Shown here: positions 14,709 through 21,990 of the stretch, piece by piece
Position numbering within the stretch: the first letter of the stretch is position 1
Layout of the letters: the number at the start of each line of letters is the position of its first letter
Source of the DNA: an uncultured Clostridia bacterium
Lineage (GTDB): Bacteria; Bacillota; Clostridia; Christensenellales; UBA1242
Direction: 5' to 3'
Length of the DNA stretch: 27,245 bases
Assembly (NCBI GenBank): GCA_947623775.1
Contig: CANQHL010000007.1
Location: forward strand, 1 to 27,245
Notes under the pieces: generated by a model
The model's database searches: none
What the model was told of the DNA's origin: nothing
Seen by the model: only the letters and a program-made list of their open reading frames with translations
Position numbers and translations under genes: made by a program

Positions 14709-15065
14709 TCAAAATCCAAGTGAAATTAATAATGCCTTATTGACTTCCCGCATCTTTTCCGGTGATAAAGTTGTAACTTTCTCCTGTAAACGACGTTTGT
14801 CAAGTGTCCTTATTTGCTCCAGCAGTGCAACTGAATTTTTCGGCAAATTTGATGATTCAGCCGTTAATTCAATATGCGTGGGAAGTTTTGCTTTACTAAG
14901 TTGGCTAGTTATTGCCGATACTATGACTGTTGGCGAATACTTATTCCCTATATCATTTTGTAAAATTAATACCGGGCGTACTCCACCTTGTTCGCTTCCG
15001 ACAACCGGACTTAAATCGGCATAATAAATTTCACCTCTTCTTATTTGATCATCATTTTCTGTCAT
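14709..15065 (-). CDS. mazF: MazF/NdoA-type endoribonuclease toxin
   Basis: The product is very similar to Bacillus NdoA (MazF): RRGEIYYADLSPVVGSEQGGVRPVLILQND near the N-terminus, then SAITSQLSKAKLPTHIEL, and LLEQIRTLDKRRL. The family cuts single-stranded RNA at short sequence motifs (UACAU in Bacillus) and is held inactive by an antitoxin. All the core elements, including the conserved Arg in GGVRP and the Thr/Ser of the S-A-I-T strand, are intact. The frame could open at a TTG at 15098, but homology begins shortly after the ATG at 15065, so I chose the ATG (118 residues). Neither start has a strong Shine-Dalgarno. The ATG overlaps the upstream small gene by 14 bases, indicating translational coupling. 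Confidence 0.93.
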   Translation of the reverse strand: MTENDDQIRRGEIYYADLSPVVGSEQGGVRPVLILQNDIGNKYSPTVIVSAITSQLSKAKLPTHIELTAESSNLPKNSVALLEQIRTLDKRRLQEKVTTLSPEKMREVNKALLISLGF

Positions 15066-15282
15066 AGTTCCATAAATCCCATAGTTCGACTTTTTCAAGG
15101 AGTGAAATTTCTTCTTTCAATATAGGATTATTGTAAACTTTTAAAATTTCCTCCCCTACAAGCATTTTATGTGAATCCTCATAAAAGTTTGCAAAAACAT
15201 CGTTTATGATTTCGGAATATTTCTTTTCAATTCGCTCTTTTTGTTTTTGTAATTCTTTTTGATATTCAGTTTGCTTTGCCAT
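15052..15282 (-). CDS. Small protein in the antitoxin position upstream of mazF
   Basis: This is a 76-residue protein rich in Lys and Glu, with a helical N-terminal half (QKELQKQKERIEKKY) and a C-terminal tail ELWDLWNYDRK carrying two tryptophans. It overlaps mazF by 14 bases and AGGAGA precedes its ATG, so it is translated first, as antitoxins are. It does not show the ribbon-helix-helix pattern of NdoAI/MazE that I know. The Trp-bearing acidic tail could occupy the MazF RNA groove as MazE tails do; that is inference. It could also be an unrelated small gene. Confidence 0.75.
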   Translation of the reverse strand: MAKQTEYQKELQKQKERIEKKYSEIINDVFANFYEDSHKMLVGEEILKVYNNPILKEEISLLEKVELWDLWNYDRK

Positions 15283-15321
15283 GATTATCTCCTAAAAATT
15301 GTAATTTTAAACTATTTTAAT

Positions 15322-15350
15322 AAAAAAAGGTGTTTTTTATGCACCTTTTT
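15322..15350. terminator. Terminator of the tyrS-acpS operon
   Basis: A short GGTG / CACC stem (15329-15332 and 15342-15345) extended by flanking A- and T-runs gives a U-tailed hairpin on the minus strand just past the acpS stop. It may work in both directions. Confidence 0.65.
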
Positions 15351-15356
15351 CTAAAA

Positions 15357-15716
15357 TTATTGTATTATTGCAATGGTTACTGCCACATCTTTTATATGAG
15401 ACAATGAAACGTAAACTTGTTTGTTTGGAAAGTCCATTTGCAATTTTTTCTCGGCCTCTCCCTTTAAATTGACTGCCGGTTGCCCGCTTGGTTTATGATA
15501 AAGTTCTATATCCTTAAAACTTAAGCCACCGAGACCAACCCCAAGTGCCTTCATAACTGACTCTTTCATTGAAAAAAGTGCCGCCGTACGTTGCCTACGT
15601 AACGATTTATCATTTGTCTGAGTGATGTACGCAATTTCATTTTCATTTGCTATTCTTTCTAAAAATTTTTCATCGTCTGTGACTCTTGCAATATCTATTA
15701 TATCAATCCCTACCAT
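15357..15716 (-). CDS. acpS: Holo-[acyl-carrier-protein] synthase
   Basis: AcpS transfers 4'-phosphopantetheine from coenzyme A to acyl carrier protein. The protein has the family length (119 residues), the N-terminal metal-site strand VGIDIIDIARV with Asp5 and Asp8, the second block ALFSMKESVMKALG (usually RFAAKEAFxKAxG; the catalytic Lys-Glu is retained) and the C-terminal VSLSHIKDVAVTIAII. GGAGGG precedes the ATG. The gene overlaps recX by 14 bases and is last in the tyrS operon. Confidence 0.93.
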   Translation of the reverse strand: MVGIDIIDIARVTDDEKFLERIANENEIAYITQTNDKSLRRQRTAALFSMKESVMKALGVGLGGLSFKDIELYHKPSGQPAVNLKGEAEKKLQMDFPNKQVYVSLSHIKDVAVTIAIIQ

Positions 15717-16320
15717 TACTTAATTCCCTCCATACATTCGATATATCCTCATAAGTAAAGCCCTTGCTTGCAAGGTGATTATATAGTTTTTGCTTGTTTT
15801 TTAAATCATATTCACGATTTTTCATAAATTTTTCAGCAAATTTTAAACATTTTTCATTTTCGTTATCACTTAAACATTCGTCGAGTTTAACATCAATAAT
15901 TTCTTCTGATATACCTTTTCCAATAAGGTCTATTTTCAATTTGCGGCGGCTTTTAGAATCTCCATAAATCGAAATATAATTTTCGGCAAATGCCTCGTCA
16001 TCAATATAACCATAACTTTTAAGTTTTTCACATGCGTTTTCTATACACTCTTTAGGATAAGCCTTTTCTCTTAAATAATTACGCAGCATCTTTTCACTTT
16101 TCATGCTTTTTTCAAGAAGAGATAGACTTCGATTAAAGCAGGCATAATCACCATTTTCCTTTGTTAACTCTTCAAAAAATTCATCTTCATAACTTTCCCC
16201 ACTTTTTAAGTGGTGTTTGGCAAGAATTTCCGCTTCAAAAATGCCATAAAAATCGTCGTCAAGAAAAAGTTTGTATCTTTCTCCTTTGCCTATTTTTTGT
16301 ATTTCTGTTATAACCCTCAT
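15703..16320 (-). CDS. recX: Regulatory protein RecX
   Basis: RecX modulates RecA filaments. The 205-residue product has the three-fold RecX helical repeats, including LREKAYPKECIENACEKLKSYGYIDDEAFAENYI followed by KSRRKLKIDLIGKGISEEIID, both typical of the family. The N-terminal 60 residues (TEIQKIGKGERYKLFLDDDFYGIFEAEILAKHHLKSG) form the extra beta/helix domain seen in Firmicutes members. AGGAG precedes the ATG. The start overlaps the upstream gene as ATGA and the end overlaps acpS. Confidence 0.92.
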   Translation of the reverse strand: MRVITEIQKIGKGERYKLFLDDDFYGIFEAEILAKHHLKSGESYEDEFFEELTKENGDYACFNRSLSLLEKSMKSEKMLRNYLREKAYPKECIENACEKLKSYGYIDDEAFAENYISIYGDSKSRRKLKIDLIGKGISEEIIDVKLDECLSDNENEKCLKFAEKFMKNREYDLKNKQKLYNHLASKGFTYEDISNVWRELSNGRD

Positions 16321-16682
16321 TGTTTCTCCTCTTTAAATAACATTGAAGTAACATTTGAATACGCCCGAACAAGTCCGCCTGCGCCCAATTTTATCCCTCC
16401 AAAATATCTTACAACAACGACACAGGCGTTTGTAATATTTTTCTTTTGCATAACTCCGAGTATCGGACGTCCCGCCGTTCCGCTTGGTTCACCATCATCA
16501 ACTGCACGTTCATAAAAGGGATAAGTTAGCCTTGCAGCCCAAACCACATGCGTCGCTTTTTTATTCTGCGTGCGTATGTCTTCAAGAATCTGTTTTATCT
16601 CCTCTTCATTATCACAATTATATAAATATCCGTAAAATTTTGATTTTTTCTCAATAAATTCAACAAATTTTACTAATTTCAT
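16317..16682 (-). CDS. YigZ/IMPACT-family protein, N-terminal domain only
   Basis: The UPF0029/IMPACT fold is recognised by KKSKFYGYL, THVVWAARL, AVDDGEPSGTAGRPIL and VVVVRYFGGIKLGAGGLVRAYS. Bacterial YigZ proteins are usually about 200 residues with a second C-terminal ferredoxin-like domain. This one stops at 121 residues straight after the first domain, so the second domain is absent. The end overlaps recX as ATGA, so the short form is probably genuine rather than a frameshift. AAGGTG lies before the ATG, which overlaps the tyrS stop by one base. The molecular role in bacteria is unsettled. Confidence 0.9.
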   Translation of the reverse strand: MKLVKFVEFIEKKSKFYGYLYNCDNEEEIKQILEDIRTQNKKATHVVWAARLTYPFYERAVDDGEPSGTAGRPILGVMQKKNITNACVVVVRYFGGIKLGAGGLVRAYSNVTSMLFKEEKQ

Positions 16683-17914
16683 TAAATTTTCACCTTTATA
16701 AAGCTCTTTTTACCTTTTTTAAGTAGCAATGAATTATCCTCAAAATCTTCCTTTGTAACCATCAAATTAAATGATGTCACTCGTTCTCCTTTCATTGTTA
16801 TGCCACCGCCTTCAATCATTCTTCTTGCATCACTTTTTGATGAACAAAGTTTGGTTAAAACTAAAAGTTCACAAATATTTATGCCGTCACCTATTTCTTT
16901 GAGTTCATATACAGGTGCATCATCACCGCCATGTGTGAATAAATTTTCGCTCATAGATTGGGCTTTTATGGCATCTTCCTCACCACGCACAAACTTTGTT
17001 ATCTCATAGCAAAGTCGTTTTTTTGCCAAAACAATGTCTGTCTCAATCAATTGTTTAATCTCATTCATTGGCAAATCGGTAAATAAGGCAAACATCATTT
17101 CAACGCAGGCATCTGGTGTTTGATAAATTCCTTGATAAAAATCGTATGCAGAAATCTTGTCTTTATCAATCCAAATTGCACCTTTCTCAGTTTTGCCCAT
17201 CTTTTTGCCCTCAGGGGTTAAAAGAAGTGGATTGGTTGCCCCAACAACTTCTCTCTTTCCACCATCTGCAAAATTTAACTTCCTTGCAAGTTCCACACCG
17301 GCAACAATATTTCCCCATTGGTCGGCACCTCCCCATTCCAGCGTACACCCCTTGGCTTCGTTTAAATGCACAAAATCATATGCCTGCATAAGCATATATC
17401 CCATTTCAAAAAAAGTTAATCCGCCCTCTTTTATTCTGTTTGCATAAATTTCATTTGTAAGCATGGTGTTAACGTTGAAATGCACCCCAACTTTTCTCAT
17501 GAAATCTATATATTCAAGTCCACTGAACCAATCGGCGTTATTTACAATCTCCACCTTGTTTTCCCCATCAAAATCCAAAAATATTTTCAGAGAATTTTTT
17601 ATTTTTTCAATATTATCTTGAATTTGTTCCTTGCTCATCAACTGTCTCATTTCACTTTTGCCGGTTGGGTCACCTATACATGCAGTTGCACCGCCCATAA
17701 GCAAATATACCTTATGCCCCGCCTGTTGAAATCTCCTTAAAATACAAAATGGCACGCAGTGTCCTATATGCAAACTGTCCATAGTCGGGTCAGTTCCCTC
17801 ATAAAGTGCAATCGGATTTCCCGATTCAAGCATTTTCTTTAAAGCCTCTTCATCTGTTGTTTGATACAAAAGACCTCTTTCCTTTAATGTGTTAAATAAA
17901 TTTGTATCTACCAT
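16682..17914 (-). CDS. tyrS: Tyrosyl-tRNA synthetase
   Basis: This is the cytoplasmic class I synthetase that charges tRNA-Tyr. HIGH is at residues 49-52, the tyrosine-site segment GADQWGN at 196-202, and the KMSKS loop is KMGKT at 238-242. An S4-like RNA-binding domain occupies about 345-410 (CSSKSDARRMIEGGGITMKGERV). The length of 410 is normal. AGGAGGT precedes the ATG. A T-box leader with a TAC specifier lies upstream, so uncharged tRNA-Tyr induces the operon. It is the first gene of tyrS-yigZ-like-recX-acpS. Confidence 0.97.
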   Translation of the reverse strand: MVDTNLFNTLKERGLLYQTTDEEALKKMLESGNPIALYEGTDPTMDSLHIGHCVPFCILRRFQQAGHKVYLLMGGATACIGDPTGKSEMRQLMSKEQIQDNIEKIKNSLKIFLDFDGENKVEIVNNADWFSGLEYIDFMRKVGVHFNVNTMLTNEIYANRIKEGGLTFFEMGYMLMQAYDFVHLNEAKGCTLEWGGADQWGNIVAGVELARKLNFADGGKREVVGATNPLLLTPEGKKMGKTEKGAIWIDKDKISAYDFYQGIYQTPDACVEMMFALFTDLPMNEIKQLIETDIVLAKKRLCYEITKFVRGEEDAIKAQSMSENLFTHGGDDAPVYELKEIGDGINICELLVLTKLCSSKSDARRMIEGGGITMKGERVTSFNLMVTKEDFEDNSLLLKKGKKSFIKVKI

Positions 17915-17925
17915 ATATACCTCCT

Positions 17926-18151
17926 AAAATAAAAACACGCTTCCCTAAAATTATTAGGACGAAAGCGTGCTATCGTGGTACCACCTAACTTCGATTAAAA
18001 AACTTAATCCTTATTACAGCCCTTTCGAGGGCAAGACGCAAAACTTGAAACAATTGTAATTCATTTGTTTTTGTTTGATGGCTTTCACCAACCGCCACCT
18101 CTCTGCGAAACTATGAAAACAAACTACTGATTTTGTTCCACCATCTTGATT
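17926..18151 (-). promoter_or_regulatory. Tyrosine T-box leader of tyrS
   Basis: On the minus strand the T-box core GGTGGTACCACG is at 17974-17985. It is followed by competing terminator arms CACGCTTTCG and GGGAAGCGTG (about 17936-17969) with a U-rich tail. Stem I contains the AGAGAG bulge segment and an apical hairpin with loop GGTTGGTG (about 18079-18100). The specifier codon TAC (Tyr) lies at 18056-18058 in the sequence GAATTACAA. All parts agree with regulation by uncharged tRNA-Tyr. Confidence 0.92.
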
Positions 18152-18157
18152 GACTAA

Positions 18158-18186
18158 ATTTTATCAAAGAAACTGTATTTTGTCAA
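18158..18186 (-). promoter_or_regulatory. Sigma-A promoter of the tyrS operon
   Basis: On the minus strand a perfect TTGACA (18181-18186), a 17-base spacer and TAAAAT (18158-18163) place the transcript start near 18151, at the 5' end of the T-box. Confidence 0.85.
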
Positions 18187-18312
18187 GATTTTTTGTGGAT
18201 TTATTGTAATTTACTTAAAATTTTTGTAAATTTTATTGATTTTAACCAAATTTTTCGTAAATTTGCCAAATTTACCTTAAATTTTTGCAAATTGAATTTA
18301 ATTTATTTTTTA
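18187..18312. repeat. AT-rich degenerate repeat array, about 31-bp period
   Basis: Four related units carry a T5-6 run followed by G or CG and an AAATT-type segment (such as AATTTTTGTAAATTT). The T-runs start at 18189, 18221, 18251 and 18282. The array fills the gap between the divergent tyrS promoter and the paralog-cluster promoter. It could be an array of protein-binding sites or curved DNA. No gene is supported in 18187-18412. Confidence 0.5.
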
Positions 18313-18355
18313 TTATTATCTCATACGTTTTGTCACTTTAACCAACTTTTCCATA

Positions 18356-18384
18356 TTGACAAATATATTTATATTTGATATAAT
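18356..18384 (+). promoter_or_regulatory. Perfect consensus promoter of the six-paralog cluster
   Basis: TTGACA (18356-18361), exactly 17 bases, then TATAAT (18379-18384): both hexamers and the spacing are ideal, predicting strong transcription. AAGGAG at 18402-18407 serves the first gene. Confidence 0.88.
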
Positions 18385-18412
18385 TTATTAAAAGAAAACC
18401 TAAGGAGCATAA

Positions 18413-18952
18413 ATGAAAAGCTTTATCAAAAACATCAGAGGTGGAGTTAAACTTGCATCACTATCATTGCCATTTGTAATTCTAGCCGGCACCGCTGCAG
18501 GTTTTGCAGGAATTATTGCAGATAACACAATCAAACTCAATTCTTTTTATGATGAGGTGCGAAACACTGAAATTGTGCAGGAACTGATTGAAAAAGAAAA
18601 GGCAAATATTGAGAATTCGTTTGAAAATAATGACCACTCTCTTGAAGAATACACAAAAAGAACTTCATACATTGAATCTACTGAATTTTTAAAAGATGCC
18701 CTTAAAAGTGATGAAAGATTGCAAGATTATGCAAATCGCGAACACAAAATTCTTACTGAACCACTTTACGGGCTAACATTATCTGTGCCAATGATTTTAG
18801 GCGTGTATTCGCTTGTCAATCTTTTTATGGTCGATAAGAAATACAAGAAGATTATCGAAAGTGCAAAAAAGGATTTTGAGGACGCAAAACAAATCGCAGA
18901 AGAAAAGAAATTAGAAAAAGAACTAAATGAGTATAGCGAAGAAATTTCATAA
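18413..18952 (+). CDS. Cluster paralog 1: two-TM membrane protein of unrecognised family
   Basis: This 179-residue protein is the first of six tandem paralogs. Order of parts: a short basic N-tail (KSFIKNIRGGVK), membrane segment 1 at about 14-36 (SLPFVILAGTAAGFAGII), a helical middle of about 80 residues with DEVRNTEIVQELIEKE and SLEEYTKRTSYIESTEFLKDAL, membrane segment 2 at about 115-138, and a charged helical tail KKYKKIIESAKKDFEDAK ending YSEEIS. By the positive-inside rule both ends should be cytoplasmic and the middle external. The function is unknown. It has its own ideal promoter and closely resembles paralogs 4 and 5. Confidence 0.85.
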   Translation: MKSFIKNIRGGVKLASLSLPFVILAGTAAGFAGIIADNTIKLNSFYDEVRNTEIVQELIEKEKANIENSFENNDHSLEEYTKRTSYIESTEFLKDALKSDERLQDYANREHKILTEPLYGLTLSVPMILGVYSLVNLFMVDKKYKKIIESAKKDFEDAKQIAEEKKLEKELNEYSEEIS

Positions 18953-18992
18953 AAAATTTAATTGGATTGTAACATTTAAAAAATAATCAATA

Positions 18993-19022
18993 TTGACAAA
19001 TACTATATTTATGAGTTATAAT
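18993..19022 (+). promoter_or_regulatory. Second promoter inside the paralog cluster
   Basis: TTGACA (18993-18998), an 18-base spacer and TATAAT (19017-19022) lie 20 bases before the second paralog. The two strong promoters suggest that expression of paralog 1 and of paralogs 2-5 can be set separately. Confidence 0.82.
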
Positions 19023-19041
19023 ATTAAGGAAGGAGAATATA

Positions 19042-19593
19042 ATGAAAGGTTTAGTAAAAAGACTTCAAGGTGAGCTTAGAATGATGTCTCTTGCACTTCC
19101 CTTCGCACTCGCTGTAACAGGTATAGGTGGAATGGCAGGAATTTTTACTATGAGTGATCATAACGTCGACAAAGTCTATGATGAGGTTCAAAATAGTGCC
19201 GTTTTTCAAGAAATTTTTGATAAAGAAGAAAGCATTTTGGACAACGCTCATGAAAATGGAATAATTTCTGCTAAAGAATATCAGGAAGAAAAAGAATACC
19301 TTTATTCCGAAGATTTTATTAGAGATAGTGTGGAATCATGTCCGGAGTTAAGTAGTTACGGTGATAAAGCCTGGAACGCCAAACTTCAAGGACTTTATTC
19401 TATTATTTTTGCTTTTCCTGCAGCAATTGGCACTGTATCCGCATTCTCAATGTATTTTGAAGATGATGGTGACGATAAAAAATATAGAACGATTATCGAC
19501 AAAGCAAAAGAAGACTTTGCTGAAGCAAAACGCTTGGATCGAGAAGCAAAAATGCAAAAAGAAGCAGACAACTACTCGGAAAGTATCGTATAA
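19042..19593 (+). CDS. Cluster paralog 2: two-TM membrane protein of unrecognised family
   Basis: This 183-residue family member is the most divergent in the middle region: DEVQNSAVFQEIFDKEE, SAKEYQEEKEYLYSEDFIRDSV and PELSSY replace the stronger motif versions. Membrane segment 1 is LALPFALAVTGIGGMAGIFT (about 17-36) and segment 2 is LYSIIFAFPAAIGTVSAFSM (about 118-137). The tail keeps KYRTIIDKAKEDFAEAKRL and ends YSESIV. AAGGAGAA precedes the ATG. It starts the sub-operon served by the internal promoter and ends 11 bases before paralog 3. Confidence 0.83.
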   Translation: MKGLVKRLQGELRMMSLALPFALAVTGIGGMAGIFTMSDHNVDKVYDEVQNSAVFQEIFDKEESILDNAHENGIISAKEYQEEKEYLYSEDFIRDSVESCPELSSYGDKAWNAKLQGLYSIIFAFPAAIGTVSAFSMYFEDDGDDKKYRTIIDKAKEDFAEAKRLDREAKMQKEADNYSESIV

Positions 19594-19604
19594 GGAGATT
19601 TGAA

Positions 19605-20156
19605 ATGGCAAAAATCGGATTTTTAAAAAATATTGTAGGCGGACTTAAACTTGCTTGTGTAGGAATACCCTTTCTTTTTATAGGTGGAACGGTTGCTGGT
19701 GATATTACAATGATTACTATCGGCCACAAGCAACAGGATGCCGCTTTTGACGCGGTTGCACAAACAGAATTCGTACAAACTTTGAAAGATAAAGAACAAA
19801 AAGTTTTGGATCTCCCTCTCGAAGAAAGTGGGCTTTCTCTCAGCGAACATGCAAAACGAACCGGATATATAGAATCAGACCAATTCATCAAAGATGCCAT
19901 GAAAAATTACCCTGAACTTAAAGAGTATAAAGATGCTTTCAACAAAGGAAGTACTCTGGCTTTAAGCAGCCTTGCCCTTGCTTTTCCTTTGGTTGTAGGA
20001 ATATTTGTTGCATGGACCGAATTCTCAGAAGACGGAGGCTGGGGATACAACATTATTGATAATGCTTATGATGATTTCGAGGAAGCGAGAAAGATTAGAG
20101 AAGAAAAGAAATCTTCAAAAGAATTACAAGATTATGATGAAGAAATTGTTAAATAA
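19605..20156 (+). CDS. Cluster paralog 3: two-TM membrane protein of unrecognised family
   Basis: This 183-residue member begins MAKIGFLKNIVGGLK and carries membrane segment 1 at about 17-34 (CVGIPFLFIGGTVAGDI) and segment 2 at about 123-141 (LSSLALAFPLVVGIFVAW). The middle has DAVAQTEFVQTLKDKEQ, SLSEHAKRTGYIESDQFIKDAM and YPELKEY, matching the family in order. The tail YNIIDNAYDDFEEARKIREEKK ends DYDEEIVK. AAGGAG lies upstream of the ATG. It is co-transcribed with paralog 2 by spacing. Confidence 0.83.
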   Translation: MAKIGFLKNIVGGLKLACVGIPFLFIGGTVAGDITMITIGHKQQDAAFDAVAQTEFVQTLKDKEQKVLDLPLEESGLSLSEHAKRTGYIESDQFIKDAMKNYPELKEYKDAFNKGSTLALSSLALAFPLVVGIFVAWTEFSEDGGWGYNIIDNAYDDFEEARKIREEKKSSKELQDYDEEIVK

Positions 20157-20188
20157 TTTTTTCCTTATACTTTAAAAAGGAGCAAAAT

Positions 20189-20758
20189 ATGAAAGGTTTA
20201 CTTAAAAATATTAAAGGTGGTCTTAAACTAACAACTCTTGCACTCCCCTTTGTTGTTTTAGCAGGCGGGATTGCAGGCTTCGCCGGACTGATCGGGGCAA
20301 GTTTTACAAAAAGAGACGATTTATATAATCAGGTAAGAAATACTGAGGTTGTACAAGAATTAATAGAGCAAGAAAAAGCAAAAATCGGTGACTCTTTTGC
20401 AGATAGTGATCTTTCTCTCGAAGAATATACAAAAAGAGAAAGTTATTTAAAATCTACAGAATTCATTCAAGATATGATAAGAAATAACGAACAATTGAAA
20501 GATTACGCCGCTAAAGAAAACAACTATAATAACTACATTCTTTATTCATTAATTTTTACTGTCCCAATGATTGCAGGAACTATCCCTATCATAGGCTTAT
20601 ATACACATGCTTTTGATGAAACTTTTTGTGAAGAAAAAAAATATAAAAAAATAATTGAAAGTGCAAAAAAAGATTTTGAAGAAGCCAAAAATCTTAGACG
20701 ACAGGCAAAGCAAGACAAAGAATTAAAAAGATATGATGAGGAAATAATAAAAGATTAA
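20189..20758 (+). CDS. Cluster paralog 4: two-TM membrane protein of unrecognised family
   Basis: This 189-residue member is closest to paralogs 1 and 5. It has the N-tail MKGLLKNIKGGLK, segment 1 (LALPFVVLAGGIAGFAGLIG), the middle QVRNTEVVQELIEQEKAKI, SLEEYTKRESYLKSTEFIQDMI and EQLKDY, segment 2 (YSLIFTVPMIAGTIPIIGLY) and the tail KKYKKIIESAKKDFEEAKNLRRQAK ending YDEEIIKD. More than 20 consecutive bases at its 5' coding end are identical to paralog 5, pointing to a recent duplication. AAGGAG lies at normal spacing. Confidence 0.84.
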   Translation: MKGLLKNIKGGLKLTTLALPFVVLAGGIAGFAGLIGASFTKRDDLYNQVRNTEVVQELIEQEKAKIGDSFADSDLSLEEYTKRESYLKSTEFIQDMIRNNEQLKDYAAKENNYNNYILYSLIFTVPMIAGTIPIIGLYTHAFDETFCEEKKYKKIIESAKKDFEEAKNLRRQAKQDKELKRYDEEIIKD

Positions 20759-20779
20759 CACGATAGCAAAGGAGCAAAA

Positions 20780-21355
20780 ATGAAAGCCTTATTAAAAAAT
20801 ATTAAAGGTGGTCTTAAAATGTCAATGGTTGCACTCCCCGCCATCGCTTTGGCAGGCGGACTTGCCGGAGTTGTAGGATTTATAACAGATGCAGCCGTTA
20901 AAATTAATGCGTTATATGATGAGGTTAGAAATTCCGAAATTGTACAAGAATTAATTGAACAAGAACGCCAAAAGTTGGAAGAGAACGATATATCCCTCGA
21001 AGAATACTCAAAAAGAGAAAGTTATTTGGAATCAGATGAGTTTATCTCCGGTTTATTGAAATCAAACGAGCAACTTGCTGACAAAGAAGATTCAATATAC
21101 TCAAATATGTTATATTCTTTGATTTTTACCCTTCCCGTTGCTGTCGGTGCTTGCTTCTCAATTGATTTTTACACTGAAATTTTTAAGGAGTTCGATGAAA
21201 AAAGAAGATGTGTTGATATAATAGAAAGTGCTAAAGAAGATTTTGAAGAAGCAAGAGAAATCAGGCATCAGGCAAAAAAGGAAAAAGAAAAGGAAAAAGA
21301 AATTCAAAAATACGAAAAAGAAATTCAAGAATACGACGAGGAGATTGTGCATTAA
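20780..21355 (+). CDS. Cluster paralog 5: two-TM membrane protein with extended charged tail
   Basis: This 191-residue member is near-identical to paralog 4 at the N-tail (MKALLKNIKGGLK). The middle is DEVRNSEIVQELIEQERQKL followed by a deletion of a few residues, then SLEEYSKRESYLESDEFISGLL. Segment 2 is YSLIFTLPVAVGACFSIDFY. The tail CVDIIESAKEDFEEAREIRHQAKK is lengthened by a low-complexity KEKEKEKEIQKYEKEIQ insertion before the conserved YDEEIVH end, a likely product of short-repeat expansion in the DNA. Its ribosome binding site lies 21 bases after the stop of paralog 4. Confidence 0.84.
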   Translation: MKALLKNIKGGLKMSMVALPAIALAGGLAGVVGFITDAAVKINALYDEVRNSEIVQELIEQERQKLEENDISLEEYSKRESYLESDEFISGLLKSNEQLADKEDSIYSNMLYSLIFTLPVAVGACFSIDFYTEIFKEFDEKRRCVDIIESAKEDFEEAREIRHQAKKEKEKEKEIQKYEKEIQEYDEEIVH

Positions 21356-21437
21356 TTAAACTACTTAAAATCAAAAGTAGAAAAAACTAGATGATTAATC
21401 GGATGAAATCGTTTAAAAAGTACAAAAGGTGGTTGTT

Positions 21438-21983
21438 ATGAACAGTGGTATGCTTAAATTAAGAGGACATTTAAAAATGTTATCACTTGCCATGCCGTTT
21501 GCTTTGATTGCAACAGGAAGCATCGGACTTGGCACCGCAATTAATAGCACTCTCGCAAAAGAAGCTCAAATTAGAAATGATGCAAAAAACACCGAAATAG
21601 TTCAGGAGATAATAGAAAATCAATCAGAAAAATTGCAAAATTCACTTAAAAATGAAAGCATATCATCAGATGAATATTTGCAAAAGAAAAACCATCTTGA
21701 ATCAAATGAATTTATAGGTGAACTTATTAACACCCTGCCGGAGTTAAAGGATTTTAAAGATGCAAACGCAAAAAATTACTCAAATCTTTTATTTTCAACT
21801 TTATACGCAGCACCTATTTTGGCTGGCACAGCATGGGCTTTGGCATATTATTCAAGCGGATTTTTTGGCGGGAAACGTAGATATCACTCTGTTATCCAGA
21901 GTGCAAAAAACGACTACGCCGAAGCAAAAGAAATTGAAAAGAAAAACAAAATGAACAACGAATATAACAATTATAAAGAATAA
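21438..21983 (+). CDS. Cluster paralog 6: two-TM membrane protein, tail motif lost
   Basis: This is the last and a divergent member. The frame can open at a GTG at 21429, but AAGGTGG (21427-21432) is correctly placed only for the ATG at 21438, giving 181 residues. Segment 1 is LAMPFALIATGSIGLGTAI; the middle has DAKNTEIVQEIIENQ, SSDEYLQKKNHLESNEFIGELI and LPELKDF; segment 2 is LLFSTLYAAPILAGTAWAL. The tail HSVIQSAKNDYAEAKEIEKKNK ends NNYKE, so the terminal acidic-Ile motif of the others is missing. A terminator follows. Confidence 0.82.
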   Translation: MNSGMLKLRGHLKMLSLAMPFALIATGSIGLGTAINSTLAKEAQIRNDAKNTEIVQEIIENQSEKLQNSLKNESISSDEYLQKKNHLESNEFIGELINTLPELKDFKDANAKNYSNLLFSTLYAAPILAGTAWALAYYSSGFFGGKRRYHSVIQSAKNDYAEAKEIEKKNKMNNEYNNYKE

Positions 21984-21990
21984 AATCTTA

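Noticed and set aside
15066..15098. TTG start of mazF giving 11 more residues
   Set aside because: MazF homology begins just after the ATG at 15065, and the TTG has no Shine-Dalgarno and would increase the overlap with the upstream gene.
18187..18312. Possible CRISPR array or plasmid iterons
   Set aside because: Units are too degenerate and AT-rich, there are no distinct unique spacers, and no cas or rep gene is nearby.
21158..21352. Minus-strand Phe-rich frame opposite paralog 5
   Set aside because: It is a shadow of the Lys/Glu-rich tail (AAA/GAA codons read as TTT/TTC), with no start signals.
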